From Streptomyces agglomeratus (lineage in GTDB: Bacteria; Actinomycetota; Actinomycetes; Streptomycetales; Streptomycetaceae): a stretch of 64,000 nt of DNA. The translations under genes and the position numbers were made by a program. The notes beneath the pieces are model-generated. The model searched no databases, was not told the origin of the DNA, and saw only the letters and a list, made by a program, of their open reading frames with translations. Of this stretch, positions 1 through 8,387 are shown piece after piece; within the stretch, counting starts at the first letter, position 1; each line of letters opens with the position of its first letter. The DNA lies in assembly GCF_001746415.1 (NCBI RefSeq), contig NZ_MEHJ01000001.1, positions 7,632,501 through 7,696,500 on the forward strand, given 5' to 3'.

Positions 1-92
1 TGGGCCCACTGCCCGGGCGACGACTGATCATCTGCTCTCTGCTGTGCGGCGGGACGGTTCGCAGTCTCGCGGCCGGGCTTGAGGCCGGGACC

Positions 93-959
93 CTACCGGC
101 GGAAGTGGGAGTGGTGTTCGTGCAGGAAGGCGTCGAGAGTGCGGGGCGGGCGCCCGAGTATGTCGATGACAGTGGTGGTGGGTGTTTCGGGACGGGTAAT
201 GGCGAGTTGCTGGATCTCCGTCACGTGGTCGGCGAGCCAGGTGGGCATGCCGGCGCTGAGGAAGAGGTTGTCGCGCAGCTCTTCCGGTGTGAGGTTGACG
301 TAGCGGATCCGATTGCCGGTCAGTGCGGTCAGCCTGGAGGCGAGTTCGGGGTAGGAGACGGCTTCGGGGCCGGTCAGGGCGTAGGTACCGCCGGCGATGT
401 CGGGCCTGGTGAGGACAGCGGCGGCGACGTCGCCGATGTCGCGGCAGTCGACGTAGTTGCAGGGCGCGTCGCCCGTCGTGCCGAGGATCACGCCCCGGGC
501 GACGGTGGGGGCCAGGCGCAGGACGTTCGGCATGAACGCATAGGGGCGCAGGACGGTGTGGGCGAGCCCGCTGGCGCGCAGGTGTTCCTCGACGGCGTGG
601 TGCCCGCGCGAGATGGCGACCGGGGAGTCGGGTTCGGCGGCGGGAGCGGAGATCTTGACGATGTGTCCGATGCCGGTCTGGGCGGCGATGTCGATGACGC
701 GGGTTTCGAGTTCGACCTGTGCGGGGCTGTTGGCCATGGCGAGGAAGAGCTGGTCGGCGCCCTTGAAGGCCGTGCGCAGGGAGTGGGGGTCGGTGGCGTC
801 GGCGTACTGAACCTCGACGGGCGGCTGGTGTGCGCCGGTTGTGCCGGGGATCGGCCTGTGCGGGGTGCGGGTCAGTGCGCGGACGGGCGTGCCGAGTGCG
901 AGGAGGCTGTGGACCAGGGCGTTCCCGGTTGCTCCGGTCGCTCCCATGACAACGATCAT
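93..959 (-). CDS. NmrA-like NAD(P)-binding oxidoreductase (atypical SDR)
   Basis: A 288-residue protein that opens with a Rossmann-fold dinucleotide-binding motif of the atypical short-chain dehydrogenase type (VMGATGATGNALV, residues about 4-16). It lacks the classic YxxxK pair in the usual place, as in NmrA/HSCARG and NAD(P)H:quinone reductase (QOR2-type) relatives. It is probably a soluble NAD(P)-dependent reductase or redox sensor; the substrate is unknown. The start is supported by an AAGGAG ribosome site just upstream, and its ATG overlaps the stop of the preceding membrane-protein gene (ATGA), so the two are translationally coupled. The MarR gene transcribed next door is the likely regulator. 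Confidence 0.85.
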   Translation of the reverse strand: MIVVMGATGATGNALVHSLLALGTPVRALTRTPHRPIPGTTGAHQPPVEVQYADATDPHSLRTAFKGADQLFLAMANSPAQVELETRVIDIAAQTGIGHIVKISAPAAEPDSPVAISRGHHAVEEHLRASGLAHTVLRPYAFMPNVLRLAPTVARGVILGTTGDAPCNYVDCRDIGDVAAAVLTRPDIAGGTYALTGPEAVSYPELASRLTALTGNRIRYVNLTPEELRDNLFLSAGMPTWLADHVTEIQQLAITRPETPTTTVIDILGRPPRTLDAFLHEHHSHFRR

Positions 960-1543
960 TGTGTGCTCACTCCTTGGTGACTTTCCCGGCGGCGGGTGCG
1001 GCCGGGAGGCGGGCTCGGTCGGGCTCGGGCTCGGGCTCGTGGGCGGGGGGCCCGGTGACGGGGTGGCCTACGCCGGGATGCTGTGGTGGTGGTGCTGCGC
1101 CAGCGCAGGGTGACGATGGCGGTGGCGAGGGCCGCGGAGACGGGCAGGTCGATGCCCAGGCGCTCAAGCCACGGGGTGGCGGGGATCGGGGTGTGGGCGG
1201 GTAGCCATTGGGCGGTGAACCATCCCAGCAGGGCCGCCGCGCCGGCGGCGCTGATGACGAGTACGGCGGTCAGGGCGACGGTCGGTGTGGTGGTGGTCCA
1301 CCGCCGGGGCCGCCCGCCGTGCCGCAGCCAGGTGCCGACCAGGAACGCCACCACGGCGGAGGTTCCGGCGATGGAGGTGCAGGCGGCCACGGCCAGATCC
1401 TGCTGCCCGGTGACGACTCCAGCGGTACCGGCCATCAGCGCGGGGGCGGCGTAGGCGGTGAGCACCTCGCGCCACAGGGTGAACGGCCGGGACGGCCGGG
1501 AGGCTGCCCGGTTCGGGCTGGTTCTGTGGTGTGTAGCGGGCAT
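956..1543 (-). CDS. Hypothetical multi-pass membrane protein coupled to the NmrA-like gene
   Basis: A 195-residue protein with about four hydrophobic segments (roughly residues 33-75, 90-112 and 135-147) and a very basic, proline- and arginine-rich cytoplasmic tail. It resembles the DUF-type small integral membrane proteins common in actinobacteria; no catalytic motif is visible. The ATG at 1543 follows an AGAAAGAGG ribosome site. Its stop overlaps the start of the reductase gene by four bases, so the two form one operon. A MarR-like operator (1617-1639) lies in front of it. The low-complexity arginine-rich tail is encoded by a repeated GC-rich hexamer-like stretch near 1020-1050. Confidence 0.7.
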   Translation of the reverse strand: MPATHHRTSPNRAASRPSRPFTLWREVLTAYAAPALMAGTAGVVTGQQDLAVAACTSIAGTSAVVAFLVGTWLRHGGRPRRWTTTTPTVALTAVLVISAAGAAALLGWFTAQWLPAHTPIPATPWLERLGIDLPVSAALATAIVTLRWRSTTTTASRRRPPRHRAPRPRARARARPSPPPGRTRRRESHQGVSTQ

Positions 1544-1616
1544 GCTGGCCTCTTTCTCGTTCGCAAGCGGGAAGTGAAGGTGTGCGGTGAGCGTCGGGCC
1601 CTGCTCTGGGCGACAT

Positions 1617-1639
1617 GATTAGGTGGCTAACTATTACTT
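1617..1639. promoter_or_regulatory. Putative MarR operator in front of the membrane protein/reductase operon
   Basis: An AT-rich island inside GC-rich DNA. Reading forward it contains GATTAG, then GTGGCTAA, then TATTACTT; TTAG and CTAA form a small inverted repeat. The same GATTAG and TATTACTT elements recur (on the opposite strand) at the marR promoter at 2212-2231. Two related sites at the two neighbouring promoters suggest one regulator, presumably the MarR protein encoded between them. Confidence 0.5.
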
Positions 1640-1690
1640 CATAAAAAGGGCCCTACCCGGAGGGCGGGGCCAAGCTGACTGAGTGTCGGA

Positions 1691-2209
1691 TCAGTCGGCG
1701 GCTAGGGCCGCACTGCCGTGCACGACGCGGGCGAGCAGATCCAGGAACACCGCACGCTCCTCGACGGAAAGCCCGCTCACCATCGCCTCCAGCCGCCCGA
1801 AATGCTCGGACGCCATGTCGCGCAGGCGCTGCGCCCCACGCGCGGTCAGGACGGCAACCGTGCCCCGGCCGTCCTCTGTGGATGGGCGGCGGGCGATCAA
1901 GCCCTCGCGCTCAAGGCCGTCCAGAAGGCCGGTGACCGTGGCTCTGGACACATCGAGGTCGAGTGCGAGACGCGAAGGGGATTTCTCCCCGCCTTGGTCT
2001 TCGAGATCGGCGAGCAGGCGGTAGCGCCCCGTCGACAGGCCGAACCTGGCGAAGTGCGCCTCGGCCGCCCGGCCGACCCGCGCGCCCGCCGAGATCAGCC
2101 GCACCGCGACCAGCACCGCCTGTGGATCGACCTCCAGGCCGTAGTGCTCGACCTGTCGCCTGGCCTGGTCCAGCGTGGGCGCCTCGCCGTCGATGCCGTC
2201 CCTTGTCAT
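1691..2209 (-). CDS. MarR-family winged-helix transcriptional regulator
   Basis: About 172 residues from the ATG at 2209. The middle carries the MarR winged helix: LALDLDVSRATVTGLLDGLE as recognition-helix region, followed by the wing RRPSTEDGRGTVAVLT. MarR proteins are homodimeric repressors relieved by small phenolic or oxidised ligands. A longer open frame exists upstream, but the internal ATG is preferred because a near-consensus promoter (TTGACA, 18-base spacer, CATATT) ends only six bases before it, so the message is probably leaderless. The gene lies just upstream of, and reads the same way as, the membrane protein/reductase operon, and likely controls both itself and that operon. Confidence 0.85.
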   Translation of the reverse strand: MTRDGIDGEAPTLDQARRQVEHYGLEVDPQAVLVAVRLISAGARVGRAAEAHFARFGLSTGRYRLLADLEDQGGEKSPSRLALDLDVSRATVTGLLDGLEREGLIARRPSTEDGRGTVAVLTARGAQRLRDMASEHFGRLEAMVSGLSVEERAVFLDLLARVVHGSAALAAD

Positions 2210-2211
2210 GT

Positions 2212-2245
2212 AAGTAATATGGTGGCTAATCACTTCGGCTGTCAA
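2212..2245 (-). promoter_or_regulatory. marR promoter with overlapping operator; leaderless start
   Basis: On the minus strand TTGACA (2245-2240) is followed after 18 bases by CATATT (2221-2216), then six bases, then the marR ATG (2209). No Shine-Dalgarno sequence is present, which fits a leaderless transcript. The sequence between and over the -10 (GATTAG ... TATTACTT) matches the element at 1617-1639, so binding there would block RNA polymerase and give autoregulation. Confidence 0.6.
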
Positions 2246-2544
2246 GGCGCCCCGATGTCCGGCCTCGTACAGGTGGCTCACGCATCCAACTTCCACCAGG
2301 CACCGAGAAGCCTCATGCGCAGGTGACCGTGTGTCATCCCGGCGGGGGACCGGCTCCACGTTCCGTCGCTCCCTTGCGGAGGCGGCTGGTGGCGCAGGGC
2401 GCCGACGCGATGCACTGGACGCGGGGCTCGGCGGGCCGGCCGCCGACGGGTGAGCCGTGCGGGTGACGTATCCTCGCGCCACCTGCCATGCCCGCGACCG
2501 GTGAGACCCCCAGTGTGCGGCAGGCTCCAGCCGTTTGGAAATTG

Positions 2545-3312
2545 ATGCGCGCAACCTCCATACATGCCGTTCTGGCCGGCGCCCTGGTCTTCTCCGCCTC
2601 CGCCGTCACCGCCCCTGCCGCGTACGCGACGGAGACCGGCGTGGTGATCCAGAAGCTGTCCGTGAACGGTGGCAAGCCCCTCGTCCTCGGCACCTCCCAG
2701 ACCGAGTCGGTCACCCTCTCGGTGACCGCCTCGGACGACTCGGGCATCAGCAGCAACATGGCGTTCCTACAGATCGACCGCGAGGTCGGGGACGAGTACT
2801 GGTCGTACCACGGCCGCCCGACGTGCACCCCGGTCAGCGCCACCACCTCCACCTGCAAGCTCACCGTCAAGCTCGACGCGGGCTGGGGCGTGCCCCGTAA
2901 CGCCCTCGCGGGCCCTTGGGATGTGACCGTCCAGCTCCAGGCCAAGGACGGCGACCTCTACAACAACGGCGGCGAGCCCAAGCACCCCGTCCTGCGGCGC
3001 GGCAAGCTCACCGTCAACGCTTCGCCGGAGCCGGTGTACAAGGGCAAGACGCTCAAGGTCACAGGCAAGCTGACCCGCGCCAACTGGGACAAGCGCACCT
3101 ACGCGGGCTACGCCGACAAGCCGGTGAAGCTCCAGTTCCGCAAGGCGGGCACCAGTACCTACACGACCGTCAAGACCGCCTACACCAATAGCTTCGGCAA
3201 CCTGTCGACGACGGTCACCGCCTCGGCCGACGGTTACTGGCGCTGGTCCTTCGCGGGCACGTCCACCACGTCGACGGCCAATGCCGCCGGCGACTACGTC
3301 GACGTGCGCTGA
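2545..3312 (+). CDS. Secreted protein with Ig-like/beta-sandwich domains
   Basis: A 255-residue exported protein. The ATG at 2545 (preceded by GGAAA) gives a clean signal peptide ending in AYA around residue 28; the longer frame upstream would bury it. The mature part has two halves: a region rich in T/S and beta strands (a cysteine pair is visible, TCTP and TCKL), and a C-terminal domain with KGKTLKVTGKL and YWRWSFAGT that recurs at the C-terminus of many Streptomyces secreted hypotheticals. No catalytic residues are apparent. It probably acts outside the cell or in the wall. It is a single-gene unit followed by a strong terminator hairpin. Confidence 0.75.
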   Translation: MRATSIHAVLAGALVFSASAVTAPAAYATETGVVIQKLSVNGGKPLVLGTSQTESVTLSVTASDDSGISSNMAFLQIDREVGDEYWSYHGRPTCTPVSATTSTCKLTVKLDAGWGVPRNALAGPWDVTVQLQAKDGDLYNNGGEPKHPVLRRGKLTVNASPEPVYKGKTLKVTGKLTRANWDKRTYAGYADKPVKLQFRKAGTSTYTTVKTAYTNSFGNLSTTVTASADGYWRWSFAGTSTTSTANAAGDYVDVR

Positions 3313-3320
3313 CGACTCGA

Positions 3321-3356
3321 CCGCTTGCGGCCCCGCCGTGACGGGGCTGCAAGCGG
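3321..3356 (+). terminator. Terminator hairpin after the secreted protein
   Basis: Arms CCGCTTGCGGCCCCG (3321-3335) and CGGGGCTGCAAGCGG (3342-3356) pair over 15 bases with a single G-T wobble and a six-base loop, nine bases after the stop at 3312. There is no T-run, as is usual for Streptomyces terminators. Confidence 0.75.
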
Positions 3357-3448
3357 CGACCTCGGATCACGCGGCGCGCGACTTCACGGCAGGGCGGTTC
3401 GCCGGGTCGGCTGTTCCCGGCGCGCGGGTATGTGCCGGCGGACAAGCA

Positions 3449-3811
3449 AACGGCCCCGCCGAAGCAGGGGCCGTTGCATCAACCTTCACAAGTGTCAGCA
3501 AGAGAAGGGGAAGGCGCTTCGAAGCGTAACACCCCACTCACCAGGCCCGACGCTCATTCCGAGTACCCTGCGGAGACATTAGCGGCATCTGTTTGTCACG
3601 CAAGGTCCCGGGCCGTGCGTGGCCGACGGGGGCGCGGGCGGGGTACGGCTCCGGAATTCCTGCGCCGGTTGCTCGTGCGAGCGAGATGTCCACGCCACCC
3701 TCGCCGACCTCGGTGACGCCCGCCCGCCGCAGGACGACGCCCCCGGCCGGCAGTGCGGTGTGATCGCGTCAGCCCCAACCCAACTGACGCGGCAGTCAGT
3801 TCACAGGCACG
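3449..3811. other. Intergenic region with a second hairpin
   Basis: Starts with a perfect nine-base inverted repeat (AACGGCCCC 3449-3457 / GGGGCCGTT 3467-3475), probably a second or bidirectional terminator between the convergent secreted-protein and kinase genes. The remainder to 3811 contains a short CGCTTCGAAGCG palindrome near 3515-3530; no gene is convincing here. Confidence 0.4.
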
Positions 3812-6088
3812 TCAGACCGCCGGAAGCGTGTACAGGTGGTCGGCGTGGGAGACCAGGAGGCGGCTGCCCGCCTCGGTGATCTGCCATTCGCCGTCGTCCT
3901 TGACGCCGTCGTTGTAGTTCCAGCGGTACGAGCCGTCCTTGGCCGAAAGGGCGTAGACGCCGCCCTGCTCGAAGTACGAGGCGATGTAGAGCGAGTCGTC
4001 CGTACGGACCATCCACTCGCCGAACTCCCGGCTGCCCAGTTCCTCGCTCATCCAGATCTTCTTGCTCGTCTTCGGCTCGATCGCCCAGACCCCCCGGTCG
4101 TAGTCCATGACGTACAGCACTCCCCGTAGCACGGACGGCCGGTGGAAGCCGCGACGGCCGTTGGGCGAGAGCTTCCACACGTCGCGGCCGGTCTTCAGGT
4201 CGACGGCGCGCAGGAGGTTTTCGCCGCCGAGGAAGACCATGCCGCCGAAGATGGTGGGCTGGACCTCGTCGTCGGCGATCCTGCGGTTCCAGCGCTGTGT
4301 GCCCGTGCGCGCGTCGCGGACGGTGAGGTTCTTCAGGTCGTCGTCGATCGCGCCGTGAGTGTAGATGAGGTGACCGTCGCCGACCGTGAGCGCGATGTCG
4401 TCCTGTGTACCCTCGTCGCGCTGTTCCTGCCAGACGATCTCGCGGGTGCGGATGTCGATGGCCGCGATGGCGTTCAGGCGCTTGTCGATGTCGTCGTCCG
4501 TGAGCACGGCGACGACGTACACCCGCTTGTCGTCGACCGCGGCGACCTGGACCTCCCCGTCCATCTTGCCGCCGAGCCTGGTGCGCCAGGATTCCTTGCC
4601 GGTGCGGATGTCGTAGCCGATGACCGTGCCGTCGTAGTCGGGGCCGGGCAGGAAGAGCGTGTTGCCGGAGACGGTGAGCGTGTCGGCGGGCCCGCTGATC
4701 TCCTTGCGGGCCCACTTCCGCTTGCCCGTCCTGACGTCGTACGCCGCAGTGGTGTCACCGAGCACCAGGAAGGAGTCGCCGAACACCCGGGGCGGCACGT
4801 CGTAGTTGCGGGAGAGGCTCGCCGCCTGGTTGTGCCACAGGGGCTGCGGGGCGACGCCGTTCGGCGGGGTCTTGAAGACCTCGGGCTCGGCGTTGTTCGT
4901 GGCCTCGCCGTCCTTGCCGTCGGCCTTCGGCTTCTTCTTGCTCCCGTCGCGGGTGAGCCACCACGTACCGCCCGTGCCGGCGACGGCCACGCCTGCGACG
5001 CCGCCTGCGGCCAGGCCGAGGAAGCGGCGGCGGGAGGGGGCAGGGAACCCGGTGGAAGTGGGCGCCTGTGGGGTCGTCGGAGCCTGAGGGGCTGCGGCGT
5101 CCTGGGTGGATGTCGGCTGCTGGGCCGGGTGGTTCCGGGACGAGGCGTCCAGGACTGTCGGGGGCGGGCCGTAGGCGGCGGGGGTGGTGCCCTGTGCCGG
5201 GGTGTCCAGGTCGAGGATGCGGGAGGCGTGCGTCGCGATCGTCGAAGAGACCGCCGAGGGGAGCCAGTCGGCGAGGACTTCGCCCGTACCGCCCGGTGCC
5301 AACGACTGGAGGATCTCCGCCGGGCTCGGCCGGGCCGCCGGGTTCTTGGCCAGGCAGGCACGGATCAGGCCCGTGAGCATCGGCGGCACACCGGCGAGGT
5401 CGGGCTCCTCGTGGACGACCTGGTAGAGCATCGCGGCCGGGGCCAGGTCACCGAACGCACTGCGGCCGGTCGCGGCGAAGGCCAGCACCGCGCCGAGCGA
5501 GAACACGTCGCCCGCCGTCCCGACGTCCCTGCCGAGCGCCTGCTCCGGCGGCATGTAGCCGGGCGAACCGACCACAACTCCCGTCTGGGTCATACGGCTT
5601 CCGTCGACCGCCCGCGCGATGCCGAAGTCGATGACCCTCGGGCCGTCGGCCGCGAGCAGGACGTTCGACGGCTTCAGGTCGCGGTGGATCAGCCCGGCGG
5701 CGTGTATCTCCTGCAACGCGGCCGCGAGCCCCGCGCCCAGCGCGCGCACCGTCGGTTCGGGCAGGGCGCCGTGCGAGGCGACGACGTCGGTGAGGTCGCG
5801 CCCCAGGACGTACGCCGTCGCGAGCCACGGCAGCGGGGCGTCGGGCGCGGCGTCGACCACGGGCGCGGTGTAGCGGCCGGACACGGCCCTGGCTATGTCG
5901 ACCTCGTGCCGGAACCGCTGCCTGAACGCCTGGTCGGTGGCGAGGTCCTGACGTACGACCTTCACCGCGACGGTACGACCACCGGGAGAGCGCGCCAGAT
6001 ACACCCGGCCCATGCCACCGGCGCCGAGTCTCGCCAGCAGTCGGTAGGTTCCCAGTTCCCGCGGATCGTCCGACTGTAGTGGCTCCAT
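3812..6088 (-). CDS. Membrane Ser/Thr protein kinase with C-terminal PQQ-like beta-propeller sensor
   Basis: About 758 residues from the ATG at 6088. The N-terminal kinase domain is complete: glycine loop LGAGGMGRVY (about 21-30), catalytic lysine in AVKVV (about 43), catalytic loop HRDLKPSN (about 135), DFGIAR and the GSPGYMPPEQ activation-loop end. A proline/alanine/threonine-rich linker leads to a single membrane segment preceded by RRR (about residue 350). The extracellular part consists of repeated blade-like units (DVRTGKRKW, DIRTGKESW, DARTGTQRW, DLKTGRDVW), typical of PQQ-like beta-propellers. Architecture as in PknB/PknD-type receptor kinases: the propeller presumably senses an extracellular ligand. 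The open frame extends upstream, but MEPLQSDDP is the natural beginning. Confidence 0.92.
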   Translation of the reverse strand: MEPLQSDDPRELGTYRLLARLGAGGMGRVYLARSPGGRTVAVKVVRQDLATDQAFRQRFRHEVDIARAVSGRYTAPVVDAAPDAPLPWLATAYVLGRDLTDVVASHGALPEPTVRALGAGLAAALQEIHAAGLIHRDLKPSNVLLAADGPRVIDFGIARAVDGSRMTQTGVVVGSPGYMPPEQALGRDVGTAGDVFSLGAVLAFAATGRSAFGDLAPAAMLYQVVHEEPDLAGVPPMLTGLIRACLAKNPAARPSPAEILQSLAPGGTGEVLADWLPSAVSSTIATHASRILDLDTPAQGTTPAAYGPPPTVLDASSRNHPAQQPTSTQDAAAPQAPTTPQAPTSTGFPAPSRRRFLGLAAGGVAGVAVAGTGGTWWLTRDGSKKKPKADGKDGEATNNAEPEVFKTPPNGVAPQPLWHNQAASLSRNYDVPPRVFGDSFLVLGDTTAAYDVRTGKRKWARKEISGPADTLTVSGNTLFLPGPDYDGTVIGYDIRTGKESWRTRLGGKMDGEVQVAAVDDKRVYVVAVLTDDDIDKRLNAIAAIDIRTREIVWQEQRDEGTQDDIALTVGDGHLIYTHGAIDDDLKNLTVRDARTGTQRWNRRIADDEVQPTIFGGMVFLGGENLLRAVDLKTGRDVWKLSPNGRRGFHRPSVLRGVLYVMDYDRGVWAIEPKTSKKIWMSEELGSREFGEWMVRTDDSLYIASYFEQGGVYALSAKDGSYRWNYNDGVKDDGEWQITEAGSRLLVSHADHLYTLPAV

Positions 6089-6181
6089 GGCCGCCCTCAC
6101 CCCGTTCGCGCACGCTGCGCGTTTTGCTGTTGCCGTTGTCGGCAGCCAACAGTAGGGGAGCCTTGAACAGGTGATGTTGGT

Positions 6182-6235
6182 GGGGCTGGTGGGGGTGATG
6201 TGAGCTGGTGGGGTTGGGAGGTTGGGGGGAGGACC
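6182..6235 (+). other. G-run cluster upstream of the kinase (G-quadruplex potential)
   Basis: The plus strand carries four or more runs of at least four G within about 50 bases (near 6182, 6191, 6209 and 6224), separated by short loops. It lies about 100-150 bases upstream of the minus-strand kinase start, inside the probable promoter or leader region. Sequence pattern only; folding is an inference. Confidence 0.4.
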
Positions 6236-6395
6236 CGGTGGGCCCTTCCTCTGCTGTCCAGGCTTCGCAGGGAGCCGCCGGCGGTGCGGGCACCGGAAAG
6301 CCGTCCCGCCAGGGACCCGTAACCACGCCCACGTACGGGGTCGACTTCTTCGGCCAGGGGTATGGGCGGCGCTGCCATGTCCGCAGCAGCGCGAC

Positions 6396-6445
6396 CGCCC
6401 TGGTCGTCGTCGGGCAGCAGGTTGTACCTGCCGACGACCAGGGCG
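6396..6445 (-). terminator. Terminator hairpin of the ridA-like gene
   Basis: Perfect 14-base inverted repeat CGCCCTGGTCGTCG (6396-6409) / CGACGACCAGGGCG (6432-6445), with an inner GCAGGT/ACCTGC pair in the loop, about 40 bases beyond the stop of the minus-strand gene at 6487. The long stem also insulates it from the kinase promoter. Confidence 0.75.
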
Positions 6446-6486
6446 TTGTGTGCGAATCCCGGTCAGCAGGAGGGCGGCGAGTCGCA

Positions 6487-6927
6487 TCACGCGACGGCGG
6501 TTCCCTCAAGCTCGACCATCTGGCCGGGGATCGCCAGCCGCGTCACCCCGAGCATCGTGGTGGTCGGCGCCACCCCGGCGGCGCCCAACCGCGCCGCCAG
6601 CACGCCGTAGTGCTGGAAGACTAGATCGACATCGGTCGTGTAGACGTTGAGCCGGACGAGATGCGCGAGAGACATGCCGGCCTCGCCGAGCACGGCCTCC
6701 AGATTGCCGACGCTCAGCGCCAACTGCGCCGGCATGTCGCCGTCATGCTGGGGCTTGCCATCGGCGTTCATGGCGGTCTGCCCGGAGATGTACAGGGTCC
6801 GGGTGTGCCCGGAGACGACCTCTCCCTGGTTGAACCCCATCTCCACCGACCACGTAACGGGGTTGACCGCCGTTCGTTCCACTGCCACAACAGCTCCATT
6901 CGATTCATCGGGATTACGTGCGTCCAT
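6487..6927 (-). CDS. RidA/YjgF/Rid-family protein
   Basis: 146 residues with the Rid-family fold signatures: TLYISGQTAMNADGK near the middle, followed by LVRLNVYTTD and a C-terminal segment ending GQMVELEGTAVA. Classical RidA hydrolyses reactive enamine/imine intermediates such as 2-aminoacrylate using a conserved arginine (RxxV in the C-terminal third). Here that stretch reads TMLGVTRLAIPGQMVELE, so the arginine context (VTRLAIPGQ) is present but shifted, which points to a non-RidA Rid subgroup. Divergent from the WYL regulator, 91 bases away, which probably controls it. The N-terminal 10-15 residues are of uncertain start. Confidence 0.8.
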   Translation of the reverse strand: MDARNPDESNGAVVAVERTAVNPVTWSVEMGFNQGEVVSGHTRTLYISGQTAMNADGKPQHDGDMPAQLALSVGNLEAVLGEAGMSLAHLVRLNVYTTDVDLVFQHYGVLAARLGAAGVAPTTTMLGVTRLAIPGQMVELEGTAVA

Positions 6928-7018
6928 CGGCTCGGCAACTGCCGGCTTTGACGTCGCGGCAACGAGCCTCCCAACAATTCACGACACCCTCAGTCATGTA
7001 TTTCGATAAAGTTCGTGC

Positions 7019-8038
7019 ATGCGCGCCGACCGGTTGGTCTCACTCGTGCTACTGCTGCGCCAGCGCGGTCGGTTGACTGCGGATACGCTGGCCCGCGAGT
7101 TGGAGGTATCCACCCGCACGGTGCTCCGCGACATCGAGGCGCTGTCCGCGGCCGGCGTCCCGGTCTACGCCGAACGCGGCCGGCACGGCGGTTTCGTGCT
7201 GTCGCCCGGTTTCCGGACCGAGCTCACCGGACTGAACCACGACGAGGCCCTCGCCCTGCTGACCGCCGGATCGACGCGCGGCGAGCAGGTATTCGGCCTC
7301 GGCTCGGCGCTCGCTTCGGCGATGCGGAAGGTGGTCGACGCGCTGCCTGAAAGCCACCGGGCCACCGCGAGCGACGCCGCCCAGCGATTCCTCGTCGACC
7401 CGGAGACCGACCTGCTCTCACGCCGGCTGGTCACTGAGCAGGTACCCGACACCACAATGATCGAGGTCAGGCGCGCGGTGCTCGCCGGACACAAGCTGCG
7501 CATCCACTACGCGGCCACAGGTCGGACACCACAGTGGCGCACAGTGGACCCGATCGGCCTCGTCACCGTACGCGACCAGGGCTACTTGCTGGCCACGAGA
7601 TCGGGCTCCGACCGCACCTACCGGCTTTCGCGGGTGCTGGCCGCCGAGGAGCTCCCTGAAGCCGCGCAGCGGCCGGGCCATGTCGATTTGGACCGGATCT
7701 GGCGGGAACGCTCCGCGCGGTTCCTCTCCGGCGGCGACTACATGACCGTGCTGGTACGGGTGAACCCGGCGCGGCGGGAGGACCTGCTGGACACCGCGCT
7801 GGCCGTCCGGGCAGAGGAATCCGACGCAGACGGCTGGCTGCGGCTGGAGGCGACCTTCCAAGATTGCCGGCATGCCGAATGGGCGCTGTGGCAGCTCAGC
7901 ACGGACGCGGAAGCCCTGTCCCCGCAGTCGTTGCGCACCTCCCTGCGCAGCCGCGCCGCCGCGATTGTCACTCGCTACGAAGACGCGTCCCGAGAGCGAG
8001 AAGCCAACTCAGCGGACCAGCCAGTCATTTCGGAATGA
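7019..8038 (+). CDS. WYL-domain transcriptional regulator with N-terminal HTH (YafY-like)
   Basis: 339 residues. The N-terminus is a DeoR-like winged helix (RLTADTLARELEVSTRTVLRDIEALSAAGVPV, about 19-50). The middle has the WYL ligand-binding core (LRIHYAATGR ... VDPIGLVTVRDQGYLLA), and a WCX-type C-terminal extension follows. WYL proteins sense nucleotides or other ligands and act as repressors or activators. The ATG at 7019 has no clear Shine-Dalgarno; a GATAAA element ends about eight bases before it, so a short-leader or leaderless message is possible. Divergent orientation to the Rid-family gene suggests that gene is the target. Confidence 0.88.
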   Translation: MRADRLVSLVLLLRQRGRLTADTLARELEVSTRTVLRDIEALSAAGVPVYAERGRHGGFVLSPGFRTELTGLNHDEALALLTAGSTRGEQVFGLGSALASAMRKVVDALPESHRATASDAAQRFLVDPETDLLSRRLVTEQVPDTTMIEVRRAVLAGHKLRIHYAATGRTPQWRTVDPIGLVTVRDQGYLLATRSGSDRTYRLSRVLAAEELPEAAQRPGHVDLDRIWRERSARFLSGGDYMTVLVRVNPARREDLLDTALAVRAEESDADGWLRLEATFQDCRHAEWALWQLSTDAEALSPQSLRTSLRSRAAAIVTRYEDASREREANSADQPVISE

Positions 8039-8387
8039 GTGGCGTGCAGGGGTTGGCGGTCGAGGTCGCCGATGGCAGAAGTTGCCACTGGCAGGGGCTG
8101 CGGGTGTCGGGTGATCTTGTGCATGATGAGCTGCCTGATGAGCTGCGGGAACCTGGCCACCGACCCGGCAGCCCGGGGTACCTGACCCCGAGTCGAGCAC
8201 GGTACGGGCTCCGGGGGATCAGCCATCACACCCCCGGGCCAGGCTCGGCATCGTCGTACGGAACCCGGCCTCGCGCCCTATCGCCGCTCCGTGTGGATCT
8301 GCGGACCCCAGGCCACCGTGCCCTCGTCACCATGGGCGTGATCAAGTCATCGTTCCGTCACCTGATCGGCTCGGCGGGACTTAGAGT
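8039..8387. other. Intergenic region, no gene recognised
   Basis: About 350 bases. A short duplicated phrase (GATGAGCTGC, twice within about 20 bases near 8127-8147) is visible. A minus-strand reading frame crosses it but has no recognisable family. The promoter of the downstream kinase lies at the right end. Confidence 0.3.

Noticed and set aside
3476..3560. Possible tRNA or small RNA after the 3449 hairpin
   Set aside because: Short palindromes are present but no cloverleaf, no CCA-type acceptor stem and no anticodon-loop pattern could be built.
4142..6079. A 645-residue plus-strand frame opposite the first kinase
   Set aside because: Mirror of the kinase coding strand, valine/glycine/arginine-rich with no domain; kinase motifs on the minus strand are unambiguous.
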